A stretch of DNA of 60,397 nt from NCBI GenBank assembly GCA_947632245.1, contig CANRON010000002.1, positions 1 through 60,397 on the forward strand. The letters run 5' to 3'. A program made the position numbers and the translations under genes. This DNA comes from an uncultured Ignatzschineria sp. (GTDB lineage Bacteria > Pseudomonadota > Gammaproteobacteria > Cardiobacteriales > Wohlfahrtiimonadaceae). Of this stretch, positions 34,333 through 44,570 are shown in pieces. Each line of letters begins with the position of its first letter. Positions within the stretch are counted from its first letter, which is position 1. The notes below the pieces were generated by a model. It was not told the DNA's origin. It saw only the letters and a program-made list of their open reading frames with translations, and ran no database searches.

Positions 34333-35700
34333 CTATTTCTCTTTTTTAGGCGTAACCCAATTTTCAACATGAATGGCCTCTAAGCGATTGCGTACAAGGG
34401 TATTATCTTTGACATCTTTAGGAACGATTGAACCTGCGGCAGTTGCTGCGTGATTGCCGATTGTGACGGGCGCAATGAGTGAGCTGTTAGAGCCAATAAA
34501 AGCATGATCACCGATAACGGTTTTGAATTTATTCGCGCCATCATAATTACAGGTAATAACGCCGGCACCAATATTGCTTTCAACACCAATTGTTGCATCG
34601 CCTAAATAAGAGAGGTGCGATGCTTTTGCGCCATCAGCGAATGTACTGTTTTTTGTTTCCACAAAGTTACCAATACGCGTGTTATCACCGAGCTTAGTAT
34701 TTTCGCGAATACGTGCAAACGGGCCAATGTCGGCATTTTTACCGATGACAGCTTTTTCAACGACTGAGTAGGGGTGAATTGTTGTATTGTCATCAATCAC
34801 GACATCTTTTAAGACAGAGCCGGTACGGATTGTCACATTTTTACCAAGCACAATATTTCCCTCTAAGATGACATTCGCTTCAATGTGGCAATCTAAATCA
34901 TTCTGTACTTTTCCACGAATCGTTAAAGAATCAGGGTTGTCGATAGTCACGCCATTGAGCATGAGTTGCTTTGCCATCTCTTTTTGATAGTAGCGTTCAA
35001 GCGTTGCAAGCTGAATACGATCGTTCACACCTTGAATGAGTGCCGGCACTTCGTTGAAAGTGTGGATGGTAATCTCATTAGCAACGGCAAGCTTGGCAAT
35101 ATCAGTGAGATAATACTCTTCTTGCTGATTATGATTGTCAATTTGTGGGAGCGCTTCAGAGAGAAAGTTTTGGCATACTGCGAAGATACCCGTATTGATT
35201 TCATGAATCTGTTTTTCCATCTCATTGGCATCTTTTTCTTCGATTATTGCCACCATGTGATGGTTATGATCACGAATAATGCGGCCATATCCTGTTGGGT
35301 TTTCGACCGTCGAAATGAGCCAATTAAGACGGGTTTTTTCCGCATTTTTCACCAGCTCTTCGAGAGTATTTGCATCAATGAGCGGCGTATCTCCATATAA
35401 AACGAGAACCGTTGAATCTTTGAGGGTGTAGGGAAGCGCATATTTCATCGCATCGCCCGTCCCTTCAAAGGTCTCTTGTTTAGCCCAGGTGATATCTTCA
35501 TGGTGGGTAAATGCAGCCTTTAATTCTTCGCCGCGATGGCCATAAACGACAACAAGACGATCAGGATTCAGTTTGCGAGCGCTTTCTAATACATGCTCAA
35601 GCATTGGCTTGCCACCAATTTTATGAAGCGGTTTAGGAAGTGCCGACTTCATTCTTGAGCCAAGACCGGCGGCAAGAATGACGATAGAGAGTTGTTTCAT
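34333..35700 (-). CDS. glmU: Bifunctional GlcNAc-1-P uridylyltransferase/GlcN-1-P acetyltransferase
   Basis: GlmU makes UDP-GlcNAc for peptidoglycan and LPS. From ATG 35700 it has 455 residues. The N-terminal pyrophosphorylase domain opens LSIVILAAGLGSRM and has LVLYGDTPLI and STVENPTGYGRI. The C-terminal left-handed beta-helix of hexapeptide repeats begins near residue 250 and includes NFVETKNSTFADGAKASHL in parts and the GAGVITCNYDGANK active-site loop. GGATTTCACC precedes the start; the frame continues 21 codons upstream without family similarity. glmS is not adjacent. Confidence 0.97.
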   Translation of the reverse strand: MKQLSIVILAAGLGSRMKSALPKPLHKIGGKPMLEHVLESARKLNPDRLVVVYGHRGEELKAAFTHHEDITWAKQETFEGTGDAMKYALPYTLKDSTVLVLYGDTPLIDANTLEELVKNAEKTRLNWLISTVENPTGYGRIIRDHNHHMVAIIEEKDANEMEKQIHEINTGIFAVCQNFLSEALPQIDNHNQQEEYYLTDIAKLAVANEITIHTFNEVPALIQGVNDRIQLATLERYYQKEMAKQLMLNGVTIDNPDSLTIRGKVQNDLDCHIEANVILEGNIVLGKNVTIRTGSVLKDVVIDDNTTIHPYSVVEKAVIGKNADIGPFARIRENTKLGDNTRIGNFVETKNSTFADGAKASHLSYLGDATIGVESNIGAGVITCNYDGANKFKTVIGDHAFIGSNSSLIAPVTIGNHAATAAGSIVPKDVKDNTLVRNRLEAIHVENWVTPKKEK

Positions 35701-35916
35701 GGTGAAATCCTTTTTAATCTTATTGTCGATTAAATGAATAATATTAGCCTTCAATATATTCATCTTTTAAATTATGATGCCGATATTTTAATACGTTACG
35801 AGGATAGATTCAGGGAATTTATCAATGATCATAAATAACTGAATAAACCATTCTGTAACACATTGTTTTATATATATTATTTACCCGCCCTAATAATAAG
35901 GTCATAGAAAATGATT

Positions 35917-38900
35917 TTAAGCCAAGGTATCGAGCAGTTTAGAAATTGCATTGATGCGTAATTCCGGGCTTTCAAGGGGGATGGTATAGCGCAGGGCTTC
36001 CTGACCTTGAAGTTGATAAAAATGCGGACGTTCTTGAATCAGCGCAATCAGATTTTGTGTATTGATGCGAGGTTGATCGCCAAAAATAATACGCACTCCA
36101 TTTTGATTTGCTTCAATTTTTTTGAGATTAAGGGGTTTTGCCTTGAGCTTTAACTCAGCAAGCTTAAAAAGTCGTTTAGTGGCATCCGGTAATAGCCCAA
36201 ATCGATCAATCATCTCGATTTGCACGCGATCTAACTCATCTTGATTTTTGCAACTCGCAATTCGTTTATAAAATGAGAGCCTTGTCGATACATCAAAGAT
36301 GAAGTCTTCTTGAATCAGCGCCGGTGCGCCAATACTGATCTCCATGCCTTTATTGAAAGGATCGGCAATATCTAGTTTTCCGCCGCGTTTGACCATCTCT
36401 GCCGCTTCACTTAAAAGCTCCATATAAAGCGAGAAGCCAATAGCATTGATCTCCCCACTCTGTTGATCGCCTAAAAGCTCGCCCGCGCCTCGGATTTCAA
36501 GGTCATGATTCGCAAGCATAAAGCCCGCACCGAGCGTATCTGTTGTGGCAATTGCTTCAATACGTTTTTTGGCATCTGAAGTCATTGCGGCATATTCTGG
36601 GACAATCAGATAACAAAAAGCACGGTGATGCGATCGACCCACGCGGCCCCGAATTTGATGAAGCTGCGCTAATCCCAAGTGATCCGCTTTATTAATAATC
36701 ACGGTATTAGCATTAGGCACATCGATTCCCGACTCTACGATCGTCGTACAGAGGAGAATATTAATACGATGATGATAAAAATCGAGCATCACTTTTTCGA
36801 GTTCCGTCTCATTCATCTGTCCATGAGCAATTCCGACAGAGATATCCGGCATCAGTTCGAGTAATCTTTCTTGAACGCTATCAATACTGCGTACCTCATT
36901 GTGTAGAAAGTAGACCTGCCCACCGCGTTTAAATTCACGCATACAGGCTTCTGTGATGAGCTCATCACTCCACTCGTTGACAAAGGTTTTAACTGCAATA
37001 CGGTTTTCAGGCGGGGTTGCGATGATCGATAATGCTTTAAGACCGGTTAATCCCATATTGAGTGTTCGGGGAATGGGCGTTGCCGTCATCGCCATAAAGT
37101 TCACTTCGGCGCGTAGTTCTCGTAACCGCTCTTTTTGTTTTACGCCAAAGCGGTGTTCCTCATCAATAATGACTAGGCCTAAATTTTTAAAGCGCGTATC
37201 TTCTGAGAGAAGCCGATGGGTACCAATGACGATATCCACATCTCCAGCTTCAAGCTTTGCGAGGATTTCCCGTGTTTCTTTTGTCTTTCGGAAACGGGAA
37301 AGCGCGGCAATTTTAATCGGCCAGTCTGCAAAGCGATCCTCAAAAGCGGTTGCATGTTGTTCGGCTAGAAGCGTTGTGGGTGCTAAAATTGCGACTTGAT
37401 AGCCATTCATTGCAGCCATAAAAGCAGCACGCATCGCAACTTCCGTTTTACCAAAACCCACATCGCCACAGATGATACGATCCATCTTTCCGCGCTCAAG
37501 ATCAGTGAGCACATCATCGATTGCGCGTTGTTGATCGGGTGTTGTTTTATAAGGGAAGCTATTCGCAAAGTCGGCATACTCAGCAGGAATGCGCATATGT
37601 TTACCATCTTGTGCTTCCCGGCGAGAGTAGATGTCTAGCAGTTCAGCTGCGGTATCGTTGGCTTTTTCAGCCGCTTTACGGCGCGCTTTATCCCATTGAT
37701 CCGAGCCTAATTTATGAAGGGGGGCTGTTTTCTTCTCGCTGCCTGAATATTTAGAGAGAAGATCAAGCGCGGTAACCGGGACATAGAGTTTTGCATTATC
37801 ACGATATTGAATGACGACCAATTCAGTGTCATCAATAATATCCATACCAACATAGCGCCCAACGCCGTGATTGATATGAATAATCGGATCACCGACTTCA
37901 AGCGTATCGAGGTTAGTGAGCATCGCTTCAATATCGGCGACTTTACTTTTTGCTCGATATTCTCGCGGCTTTACGCCGAGAAATTCGGCTTCGGTAATAA
38001 TTCTAAAGGGTGGGGTTTCATTGACGAAACCTTGAGTTAACCCCCCCGTCACCAACATGAGCCGGCTAGGATTATGAAAGGAATCTGTGATTGAGTGACA
38101 TACTTGTGTCGAGATCTCTTCATTTGCTAAACGGTTGAGGAGGTTTTCCCGGCGTCCGGATGTTTCTGCGCAGAGAATATAGGGAATATTGCCCTGTTCA
38201 GATTGTGTTTTTAGATCAGAAAGTGTGACCGCTGGCTGAAAGCTTGTCGTAAAATTGAGCGATATTTGGGGGTATTGCTCAATCATCCCTGCTAAACCTT
38301 TCGGCGTTAAGTAGAGTCTTGACGGCGGAAGTATCGGTTTTTCACTGTCATGACGATAACGCTCAAAACGGGTTTCAATGAGTTCATGAAAGCGTACCCC
38401 CTCTTTTTCGAGTTCAGGGTAGAGCATTAATGTCGTTTCTTTGGGAAGATAGTCGAAAAAAGTGGCGGTACTTTCAAAAAAGAGCGGAAGATAACTTTCA
38501 ATGCCGGAAGGGATATTCCCCTTTATTGTCTCTTGGTAAATATGGGATTTTTTTAAAAGGACTTCGTCAGTGGTAAAACTCGATTGATACTTTTGCTTGA
38601 AGGTCTCAAGCCCTTTATCGCTGATATTAAACTCACGCGTCGGCAGTAACGAGAGCGATGAATAGGTTTCAAGCGTATCCCCTGTTTCTGGATCAAAGGT
38701 GCGAATAGAATCGATCTCCTCATCAAAGAAGTCGATACGAATCGGCGCCTTTTCGCCCATCGGGAAGAGATCAAAAATAGAGCCGCGTGCGGAAAACTCT
38801 CCCGGCGAGAGGACATTACTGACTGCTAAATAGCCGGCTGCTTCCAAGTTACTTCTGAAAATCTCACGATCAATAATCTGTTCACGCTTAAAGATGAGTA

Positions 38901-39279
38901 CATTGCCATCAAAGAATTCTCGGGGTGGTAGTCGTTGAAGAAGGGTTGGAATCGTGACAATGACGATTGACTTATGGCCTTCTTTAAGATGATACAAAAC
39001 GGATAAACGCTGCGAGATGATATCAATCTGCGGAGAGAAGGTATCGTAGGGCAAAGTTTCGGTATCTGGGAAAATAGTCGCCATTCCCCCAAAAAATGCA
39101 CAATCTGCCACAAGGTTTTCTGCTTTTCGCATATCGTTGACAACAACGACAATCGTTCTGTCACTATTTTTAGCAGAATTGACAAGATGAAGTGCAAAAT
39201 TAGCGGGATTCTCAATATCCCAAGAGACTGCACGTTTCTGAGCGGGAATCGGAAGAGATTTGAGGACGATTTTTTTCAT
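35917..39279 (-). CDS. mfd: Transcription-repair coupling factor Mfd
   Basis: Mfd removes RNA polymerase stalled at lesions and recruits UvrAB. The 1120-residue protein has the UvrB-homology N-terminal domains (FFGGMATIFPDTETLPYD, LSPGEFSARGSIFDLFP), the RNAP-interaction domain around GDPIIHINHGVGRYVGMD, then the RecG-like translocase with Walker A GDVGFGKTEVA, box DEEH and the TRG-type region HQIRGRVGRS. A C-terminal regulatory domain ends the protein. It follows the RDD gene by three bases and so shares its transcript. E. coli Mfd has 1148 residues. Confidence 0.97.
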   Translation of the reverse strand: MKKIVLKSLPIPAQKRAVSWDIENPANFALHLVNSAKNSDRTIVVVVNDMRKAENLVADCAFFGGMATIFPDTETLPYDTFSPQIDIISQRLSVLYHLKEGHKSIVIVTIPTLLQRLPPREFFDGNVLIFKREQIIDREIFRSNLEAAGYLAVSNVLSPGEFSARGSIFDLFPMGEKAPIRIDFFDEEIDSIRTFDPETGDTLETYSSLSLLPTREFNISDKGLETFKQKYQSSFTTDEVLLKKSHIYQETIKGNIPSGIESYLPLFFESTATFFDYLPKETTLMLYPELEKEGVRFHELIETRFERYRHDSEKPILPPSRLYLTPKGLAGMIEQYPQISLNFTTSFQPAVTLSDLKTQSEQGNIPYILCAETSGRRENLLNRLANEEISTQVCHSITDSFHNPSRLMLVTGGLTQGFVNETPPFRIITEAEFLGVKPREYRAKSKVADIEAMLTNLDTLEVGDPIIHINHGVGRYVGMDIIDDTELVVIQYRDNAKLYVPVTALDLLSKYSGSEKKTAPLHKLGSDQWDKARRKAAEKANDTAAELLDIYSRREAQDGKHMRIPAEYADFANSFPYKTTPDQQRAIDDVLTDLERGKMDRIICGDVGFGKTEVAMRAAFMAAMNGYQVAILAPTTLLAEQHATAFEDRFADWPIKIAALSRFRKTKETREILAKLEAGDVDIVIGTHRLLSEDTRFKNLGLVIIDEEHRFGVKQKERLRELRAEVNFMAMTATPIPRTLNMGLTGLKALSIIATPPENRIAVKTFVNEWSDELITEACMREFKRGGQVYFLHNEVRSIDSVQERLLELMPDISVGIAHGQMNETELEKVMLDFYHHRINILLCTTIVESGIDVPNANTVIINKADHLGLAQLHQIRGRVGRSHHRAFCYLIVPEYAAMTSDAKKRIEAIATTDTLGAGFMLANHDLEIRGAGELLGDQQSGEINAIGFSLYMELLSEAAEMVKRGGKLDIADPFNKGMEISIGAPALIQEDFIFDVSTRLSFYKRIASCKNQDELDRVQIEMIDRFGLLPDATKRLFKLAELKLKAKPLNLKKIEANQNGVRIIFGDQPRINTQNLIALIQERPHFYQLQGQEALRYTIPLESPELRINAISKLLDTLA

Positions 39280-39282
39280 GGC

Positions 39283-39726
39283 TTAAGCTTTTTTCTCTTT
39301 TTTCGGGAGTTGAACAATTTCGGTGCCGGAAAGACGATCATGCCAAGCAAGCCGGGTAGGGGAAACAAATACCCAAAGGAACCCTAGCCCCAAAGGAATC
39401 CAGCTGATAATGGCAAACAGTAATCTTAGAATCGCTTGAGTGCCGGTAATCGGCGCTTCATTTGTCTGTTGTATCCGTAAACGCCATGCACGCATCCCTG
39501 TTGTATGTGCATCACGAAGCCAGAAGAAGAGAAAGTAGACAAAAGGAACGAGTGCAAATAAGACTTGTTGAATCTTATAAAGCGGGTGTCCTGATTCAAT
39601 CGCATTGCCCCCATTAAAGGGTAAAAAAGCGACAGCGACAACCATCTCAAGTGCGAAAATACAGAGGATATCATAAAGCAGAGCGCCCATTCGGCGATGA
39701 AGTAAGGCACGAGGATAAGAAGTCAT
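39283..39726 (-). CDS. RDD-family membrane protein
   Basis: A 147-residue inner-membrane protein of the RDD family. The conserved Arg and Asp lie in HRRMGALLYDILCIF (first helix), and the second conserved Asp in FFWLRDAHTTGMRAWRLRI. WHDRLSGTEIV near the end is the third block. It has three to four hydrophobic helices. Some RDD proteins act as Na+/H+ antiporters, but this small one cannot be assigned. Its stop lies three bases before the mfd start, so it leads a two-gene operon. Confidence 0.85.
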   Translation of the reverse strand: MTSYPRALLHRRMGALLYDILCIFALEMVVAVAFLPFNGGNAIESGHPLYKIQQVLFALVPFVYFLFFWLRDAHTTGMRAWRLRIQQTNEAPITGTQAILRLLFAIISWIPLGLGFLWVFVSPTRLAWHDRLSGTEIVQLPKKEKKA

Positions 39727-39922
39727 ATCGTTTCTCTTGAAAAATTAAGTGATAAAATTGCGTTCTATTTTAGCATGATGCCACTGAATTTAAGAGGTGC
39801 AAACGGTTTTATCCCTAGTAATAAAAGAATCAAGATTATTTCACTTAAACAGGGATAGAATTGTGTATGATGTTGAGTAATTAAGTACCATCCGTATTAT
39901 TGTGATTGATAGAGGAATCCGC

Positions 39923-40468
39923 ATGCATAATGAAGAAGAAATGCGAAAAATACCGCCAGCCTTAGAAGTTGATGATCTTTTTCAGTCGAGTATTGAAGAT
40001 AAGCGTAAAGTGAATCCTCAAGATGAAGCTTTGAAAATGGTCTCTGAATCAACGATTAGAGCCGAATCAGTCGAATCATCAGCGCATGAGAGAAATGAAG
40101 TGCCGCAGGATGATGCGCAGCATTATCATCAGAGTATGGGTCACCAAGATGCCGGGATTAATGGCAGCAATTCCTCCTACAATCCTGGCGGCACAACAAT
40201 TATTAATAATTATATTCAAGCTCCTGTTGGGAATAATACTCTAGGATTAACGGGCTTTATTTTGTCGATTGTGGCTTTTGTTTTAAGCTGGATTCCGATT
40301 TTAGGCGGCCTTTTATGGTTGGTTGGTGCTATTTTATCGATCATAGGACTCTTTAAAGCACCGCGTGGTTTTGCGATTGCGGGAACCATCATTAGTTTTT
40401 TAATGATATTCGTTTTCCTCTTCTTTTTTATGGGGTTTATGATGTTGGCCGCAATGAATACCTATTAG
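39923..40468 (+). CDS. Small membrane protein with hydrophilic N-terminal half (DUF4190-like)
   Basis: A 181-residue protein from ATG 39923, chosen because AGAGGA lies six bases upstream; GTG 39902 would add seven residues. The N-terminal 95 residues are hydrophilic and Asp/Glu/Ser-rich, followed by an Asn/Gly/Thr segment (GGTTIINNYIQAP) and two membrane helices with a short turn: GFILSIVAFVLSWIPILGG and the next hydrophobic run to TIISFLMIF. The helical region resembles DUF4190/DUF308-type proteins. The function is unknown and there is no signal peptide. Confidence 0.65.
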   Translation: MHNEEEMRKIPPALEVDDLFQSSIEDKRKVNPQDEALKMVSESTIRAESVESSAHERNEVPQDDAQHYHQSMGHQDAGINGSNSSYNPGGTTIINNYIQAPVGNNTLGLTGFILSIVAFVLSWIPILGGLLWLVGAILSIIGLFKAPRGFAIAGTIISFLMIFVFLFFFMGFMMLAAMNTY

Positions 40469-40530
40469 TCTGATAGCTTAATCGTATCTCATATTCTATA
40501 TTTGATGCCTTTGATGCGTTTTTAGATATG

Positions 40531-40559
40531 AAAAAGAGACTTCAAAGAAGTCTCTTTTT
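40531..40559. terminator. Bidirectional terminator between convergent genes
   Basis: A perfect 12-bp stem AAAAAGAGACTT/AAGTCTCTTTTT with a 5-nt loop. It can serve the membrane protein and the FAD oxidoreductase from both sides. Confidence 0.85.
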
Positions 40560-40695
40560 GTTTGTATCAATCCATCCTTGATTGGGTAATGCCCAATAAA
40601 AGAGTGCAGGGCAAAGATTGAATACTGAGAAAGACTATATTGAATTAAATATAGATATCTTCAATACAGATATCTGTATTCATTGAATCAGTACC

Positions 40696-41823
40696 TTATA
40701 GTAAGGCATGAATATTCTCTTCCCCAAGTGCGGGGCCAACGCTCATCCCTAAGCCAGTGCGCATCAATACGATAGTGACTTTACTGCTAGGTTTCACGAT
40801 AGAGATAGGCTCTGCACCTTTAGAGCCATAGAAACCTTGCCATCTTTCGACAACTTCTACTTTTTGACCCAATGTTTCTTCTGCAAGTGATTGAATAATA
40901 CTATCAATTTCACTACTCGCAAAAGGTTGAATGGTGGATTTATGGTAATCATGCGAGTCGCCGATAATAATGTCGCCATAAGGAGTTGGTGTCATTAAGA
41001 GATGGATTTTATATTGCTCTAATAGCGGTGTCTCTTCATTAACAAGTTGTTGCAGGGGGGCGATTTCAGGAAGGCCATTAAATGCATCATAATGAAGACA
41101 GCTTAAACCTGTGAAAATACCATGCTCAAGCTTGAAACGCTCACTAGGGCGAACACGGAGCATTTGGAGCCTACAAACGGTTGGGTCAAGTTCAGAGATC
41201 TCTTTTTGAAAGAGTGTTTGATAATCATGGCCCGAGCATACAAATGTATGATCTGCTTTAAACTCCCCTTGGGTTGTTCTTAGGCGTCCTTGATTTTCAT
41301 CAATTTCATAGACGAGTGTATTCGTTTTGAAAGTAACATTGGGATGATTACCAATCCATTTTGCGAGCGCAGGAATGGCTTCACGCGAATAGACGACTCG
41401 TTCTTTTGTACCATGAAGTGCGCGTTTATAACGAGAGAAGCGCCCATTATAGAGTTTTTCGATCTCCGATTCCGTTAAGAGTGAGCAAGCATAAGGCAGA
41501 GCTTTCCCAGGGCCTTCATAAAAGGATTCCAAGAGCGATTCTTCAATATCATTACGGGCAAATAAGAGTGAACCTTGTGTAAAGACATTAAAACCGACAT
41601 TTGTAGCAAAATTTTCCCAGATATCATGACTACGGTTTGCAAGCGTTAACATCTTTCCCGGTGCTTGGCCTAATACCATCGCAAAGCCAAAGTTGCGTAC
41701 AGATGCATCATTGGGCATATCATTACGTTCAAGTAAGAGTACTTTTAACCCTTTTTCAGCCGCCGCATATGCATGACTTAAACCTAAAATACCACTACCT
41801 ACCACGGCGATATCAAAACTCAT
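40696..41823 (-). CDS. FAD-dependent oxidoreductase, DadA/TIGR03364-like
   Basis: A 375-residue DAO-fold flavoprotein with the FAD motif VVGSGILGLSHAYAAAEKG (residues 6-24 in outline) and the segment ASVRNFGFAMVLGQAPGKM. The latter is close, as I recall it, to the TIGR03364 group, which has been linked with phosphonate catabolism. Such enzymes oxidise amines or N-methyl and D-amino acids. The substrate cannot be deduced. It is divergent from a cluster of two M20 hydrolases and an AbgT transporter, and that context suggests turnover of an imported amino-acid derivative. Confidence 0.8.
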   Translation of the reverse strand: MSFDIAVVGSGILGLSHAYAAAEKGLKVLLLERNDMPNDASVRNFGFAMVLGQAPGKMLTLANRSHDIWENFATNVGFNVFTQGSLLFARNDIEESLLESFYEGPGKALPYACSLLTESEIEKLYNGRFSRYKRALHGTKERVVYSREAIPALAKWIGNHPNVTFKTNTLVYEIDENQGRLRTTQGEFKADHTFVCSGHDYQTLFQKEISELDPTVCRLQMLRVRPSERFKLEHGIFTGLSCLHYDAFNGLPEIAPLQQLVNEETPLLEQYKIHLLMTPTPYGDIIIGDSHDYHKSTIQPFASSEIDSIIQSLAEETLGQKVEVVERWQGFYGSKGAEPISIVKPSSKVTIVLMRTGLGMSVGPALGEENIHALL

Positions 41824-42078
41824 ATCTAATTCCTATGCTCTATTAATTTGTAATTTATGAATATTGTTTTATAGCTCTATATGACGTTGTACTCATCAGT
41901 AGAAAGCATGTTTAAATAAATGGATAGTCTATCGGTACTATATGGCAGCAATATGACAAAATCATATTTTCAATTTGTACTTTGTATATGAATCTACATT
42001 TATATTAAAAATGAGTATTCATTTAGCTTAAACAGAGATAAGTTGATAAGGGTGAACATTCATAATCCAAGGATGCAT
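41824..42078. promoter_or_regulatory. Divergent promoter region of the hydrolase module
   Basis: Two divergent units start here. The sequence is strongly AT-rich. A small palindrome AATGA-GTAT-TCATT lies near 42010-42023. No regulator gene sits beside it and no known operator is recognised. Confidence 0.4.
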
Positions 42079-43350
42079 ATGGAGAAAAATTATAATTTAA
42101 TGATGACTCGTATTTTTGAATTGCGAGCGATAACTGAGCCTTATAGAGCATATACACGCCGCGCATTTACAGAGATATATCAACAAGGTAGGTCTTTAAT
42201 ATGTCAGTGGTTAGATGAGATGGATATTGATCATTGGTTTGATACTGCCGGAAATCTCCATGCTCGAATTGAGGGTGCATCAAAATCAACGGTCTATTTT
42301 GGCTCTCATAGTGACACAGTGCCTGAAGGCGGGGCTTATGATGGCGTTTTAGGTATTGTTGCGGGTATAGAGTTATTGTCTTATGTTAAGAGAAATCAAA
42401 TCCCCCTCAATTTATCTTTAGAGTTTATTGATTTTTTAGCGGAAGAAACCACAGATTGGGGATTGTCTTGCATTGGAAGTAGAGCTTTGACGGGGCAGCT
42501 GAGTGATGATGATCTCATGTTACGGCATCCGGAGACAGGGCAACTATTGAAAGATGCAATTGATGGTATTAGTGGCAATTTTAGTTTGGGATTCCCCGCG
42601 TTGGCATTAACGGATCAAGATTGTTTTATAGAGCTTCATATTGAACAAGGCCCTGTTTTAGAAAGACGCGGTTTGGATATAGGGATTGTTAATAGTATTG
42701 TAGGTATTACACGGTTAAAACTAGATATTCAAGGAGTTAGTAATCACTCAGGAACAACGCCAATGTCAATGCGGCAAGATGCTTTAGTAATGGCCGCGAA
42801 TATTATTGGAATTGTCCATGATATTGGGATTGAAATTGCAGAAGATGCTGAAAATCAGTATGCGTATTTTGTCGCAACAGTGGGGAAAATTGTCAATATT
42901 CCCAATGCTATTAATGTGGTTCCAGGGCAGGCTGAGGTTTATCTTGATTTGCGAACGACGGATCATATTTACACGACGAAATTTATTGAATTGTTACAGC
43001 AGCATATTGATCAAATGCTCAAGATATCTAGTGATCGAAACTTACCACTGACGATGAGATTATCTGTACTGAGCCAAACTGAGCCTGCATATTTTGATAA
43101 AGCATTAGTACAATTGTGTGAGGAATTAGTGAAGGAGAAAGGTTTTAAATATCAAATTATGACAAGTGGTGCTGGGCATGATGCAGCTTTTATGGTACAA
43201 AAAATGAAGGCTATGATGATTTTTATTCCGAGCCACAATGGGATTAGCCACAATGTAAAAGAACATAGTACAGAAGAAGATATCCAACGAGGATATGAAG
43301 TTTTTAGAGATTTAGTTTTACGATTAAGCGGTTCGTTGTGTATAAAGTAA
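42079..43350 (+). CDS. M20-family Zn-dependent amidohydrolase (allantoate/N-carbamoyl-amino-acid hydrolase type)
   Basis: A 423-residue member of the M20 carbamoylase branch (AllC, HyuC, beta-ureidopropionase). Metal ligands sit in FGSHSDTVPEGGAYDG (His, Asp), LAEETTDWG (the Glu pair), ELHIEQGP (His) and near the end in FIPSHNGISHN. GVSNHSGTTPMSMRQDA is the dimerisation-lid region. The family hydrolyses ureido or amide bonds of small amino-acid derivatives. The usual FTEEEG motif here reads FLAEETTDWG, so specificity may differ. AAGG precedes ATG 42079; a TTG at 42043 extends the frame. Confidence 0.85.
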   Translation: MEKNYNLMMTRIFELRAITEPYRAYTRRAFTEIYQQGRSLICQWLDEMDIDHWFDTAGNLHARIEGASKSTVYFGSHSDTVPEGGAYDGVLGIVAGIELLSYVKRNQIPLNLSLEFIDFLAEETTDWGLSCIGSRALTGQLSDDDLMLRHPETGQLLKDAIDGISGNFSLGFPALALTDQDCFIELHIEQGPVLERRGLDIGIVNSIVGITRLKLDIQGVSNHSGTTPMSMRQDALVMAANIIGIVHDIGIEIAEDAENQYAYFVATVGKIVNIPNAINVVPGQAEVYLDLRTTDHIYTTKFIELLQQHIDQMLKISSDRNLPLTMRLSVLSQTEPAYFDKALVQLCEELVKEKGFKYQIMTSGAGHDAAFMVQKMKAMMIFIPSHNGISHNVKEHSTEEDIQRGYEVFRDLVLRLSGSLCIK

Positions 43351-43388
43351 ATAGTATAAAAATAAAAAATAATAGGAGAAGACCCTAA

Positions 43389-44570
43389 ATGAGAGGAGAT
43401 GTTTTAGAGACCATCCAAGCATGGGGAGAGGAAGCTGCAGAGATACGACGATCAATCCATGCATATCCTGAATTAGGATTTGAAGAAACATTAACGCAGG
43501 CAAAAATAGTTGATCTGCTTGAAACGTATGGTGTGGATTTCATTGACACATCTTTTGCAAAAACAGCTGTAATTGCTACGATTCAGGGTGAAAGAGCTGG
43601 GAAGATGATCGGTCTTCGGGCTGATATAGATGCATTGCCGATACAAGAAGATAATCAATTTGAGCATCGTTCAAGGCATGACAAAACAATGCATGCTTGT
43701 GGGCATGATGGGCATACAACAATGCTCTTAATGGCCGCTAAATATTTGGCGATGCATCGTGACTTTTCAGGAACTGTCGTATTAATATTTCAACCCGCAG
43801 AAGAGGGGCGTGGGGGTGCTGAAACATTAGTTATCACAGAAAACATGTTGGGTCGCTATCCGCTTGAAGCGGTGTATGCGATGCATAACTGGCCAAGTCT
43901 TCCAGCAGGACAATTTGCGATTAAGCCAGGAAGTATTATGGCAAGTTCGGATCGACTTTTCATTACAATTAAAGGTAAGAGCGGGCATGCCGGTTTACCC
44001 CAACTCACAAAAGATCCCTTGTTGGTTGCGACTCATATTTATCAAGGTATTCAAGGTTTAGTGGCAAGAACAATAGAGCCATTATTACCAGTAGTTGTAG
44101 CAGTAACCCAAATTCATGGGGGAGAGACCACAAATGCTATTTCTGGCATTGCCGAAATGTCGGGGACTATTCGTACTCATAACGAAGAAGTTCGCCATGA
44201 TATTATTGATAAGCTAAAGACCTTAACGGTTAATATGGGGCAAGCATTTGGAATGGAAGCAGAGTTTAAGTTAGGACCTATTAGTCATCCTGTAACGGTC
44301 AATACAGCGGCCGAGACTGAACGAGCGAAAGCCGTCGCAGTAGATCTAGTTGGCGCAGAGAATGTCATCTTGAATATTACGCCACAAATGACTAGCGAGG
44401 ACTTTGCTTTTTTTCTAGAGAGGGTACCCGGTTGTTATCTATTCATTGGTAATGGTGGTAACGAAACTCATAGTACAGGACTGCACAATAGTACTTATGA
44501 CTTTAATGACGCCATCATTCCTTTAGGCGCCGCTTTTTTTGTTGAAATGATACATAGTTATCGAGATTAG
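43389..44570 (+). CDS. M20D-family amidohydrolase (hippurate hydrolase/N-acyl-amino-acid deacylase type)
   Basis: A 393-residue metalloamidase. The opening RRSIHAYPELGFEE, the ligand cluster HACGHDGHTT (Cys and two His), QPAEEGRGGAE (catalytic Glu) and the lid motif KGKSGHAGLPQ are all present. GGNETHSTGLHN supplies the last His. Enzymes of this branch cleave acyl groups from amino acids, including AbgA/AbgB-type p-aminobenzoyl-glutamate hydrolases. It follows the carbamoylase-like gene by 38 bases with TAGGAGAAGA as ribosome-binding site. The pair probably acts on one imported compound family. Confidence 0.87.
   Translation: MRGDVLETIQAWGEEAAEIRRSIHAYPELGFEETLTQAKIVDLLETYGVDFIDTSFAKTAVIATIQGERAGKMIGLRADIDALPIQEDNQFEHRSRHDKTMHACGHDGHTTMLLMAAKYLAMHRDFSGTVVLIFQPAEEGRGGAETLVITENMLGRYPLEAVYAMHNWPSLPAGQFAIKPGSIMASSDRLFITIKGKSGHAGLPQLTKDPLLVATHIYQGIQGLVARTIEPLLPVVVAVTQIHGGETTNAISGIAEMSGTIRTHNEEVRHDIIDKLKTLTVNMGQAFGMEAEFKLGPISHPVTVNTAAETERAKAVAVDLVGAENVILNITPQMTSEDFAFFLERVPGCYLFIGNGGNETHSTGLHNSTYDFNDAIIPLGAAFFVEMIHSYRD

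Noticed and set aside
34966-35400. 144-residue plus-strand reading frame inside glmU
   Set aside because: Lies wholly opposite the conserved pyrophosphorylase domain of GlmU.
36953-37399. 148-residue plus-strand reading frame inside mfd
   Set aside because: Antisense shadow of the Mfd translocase region; no ribosome-binding site or family features.
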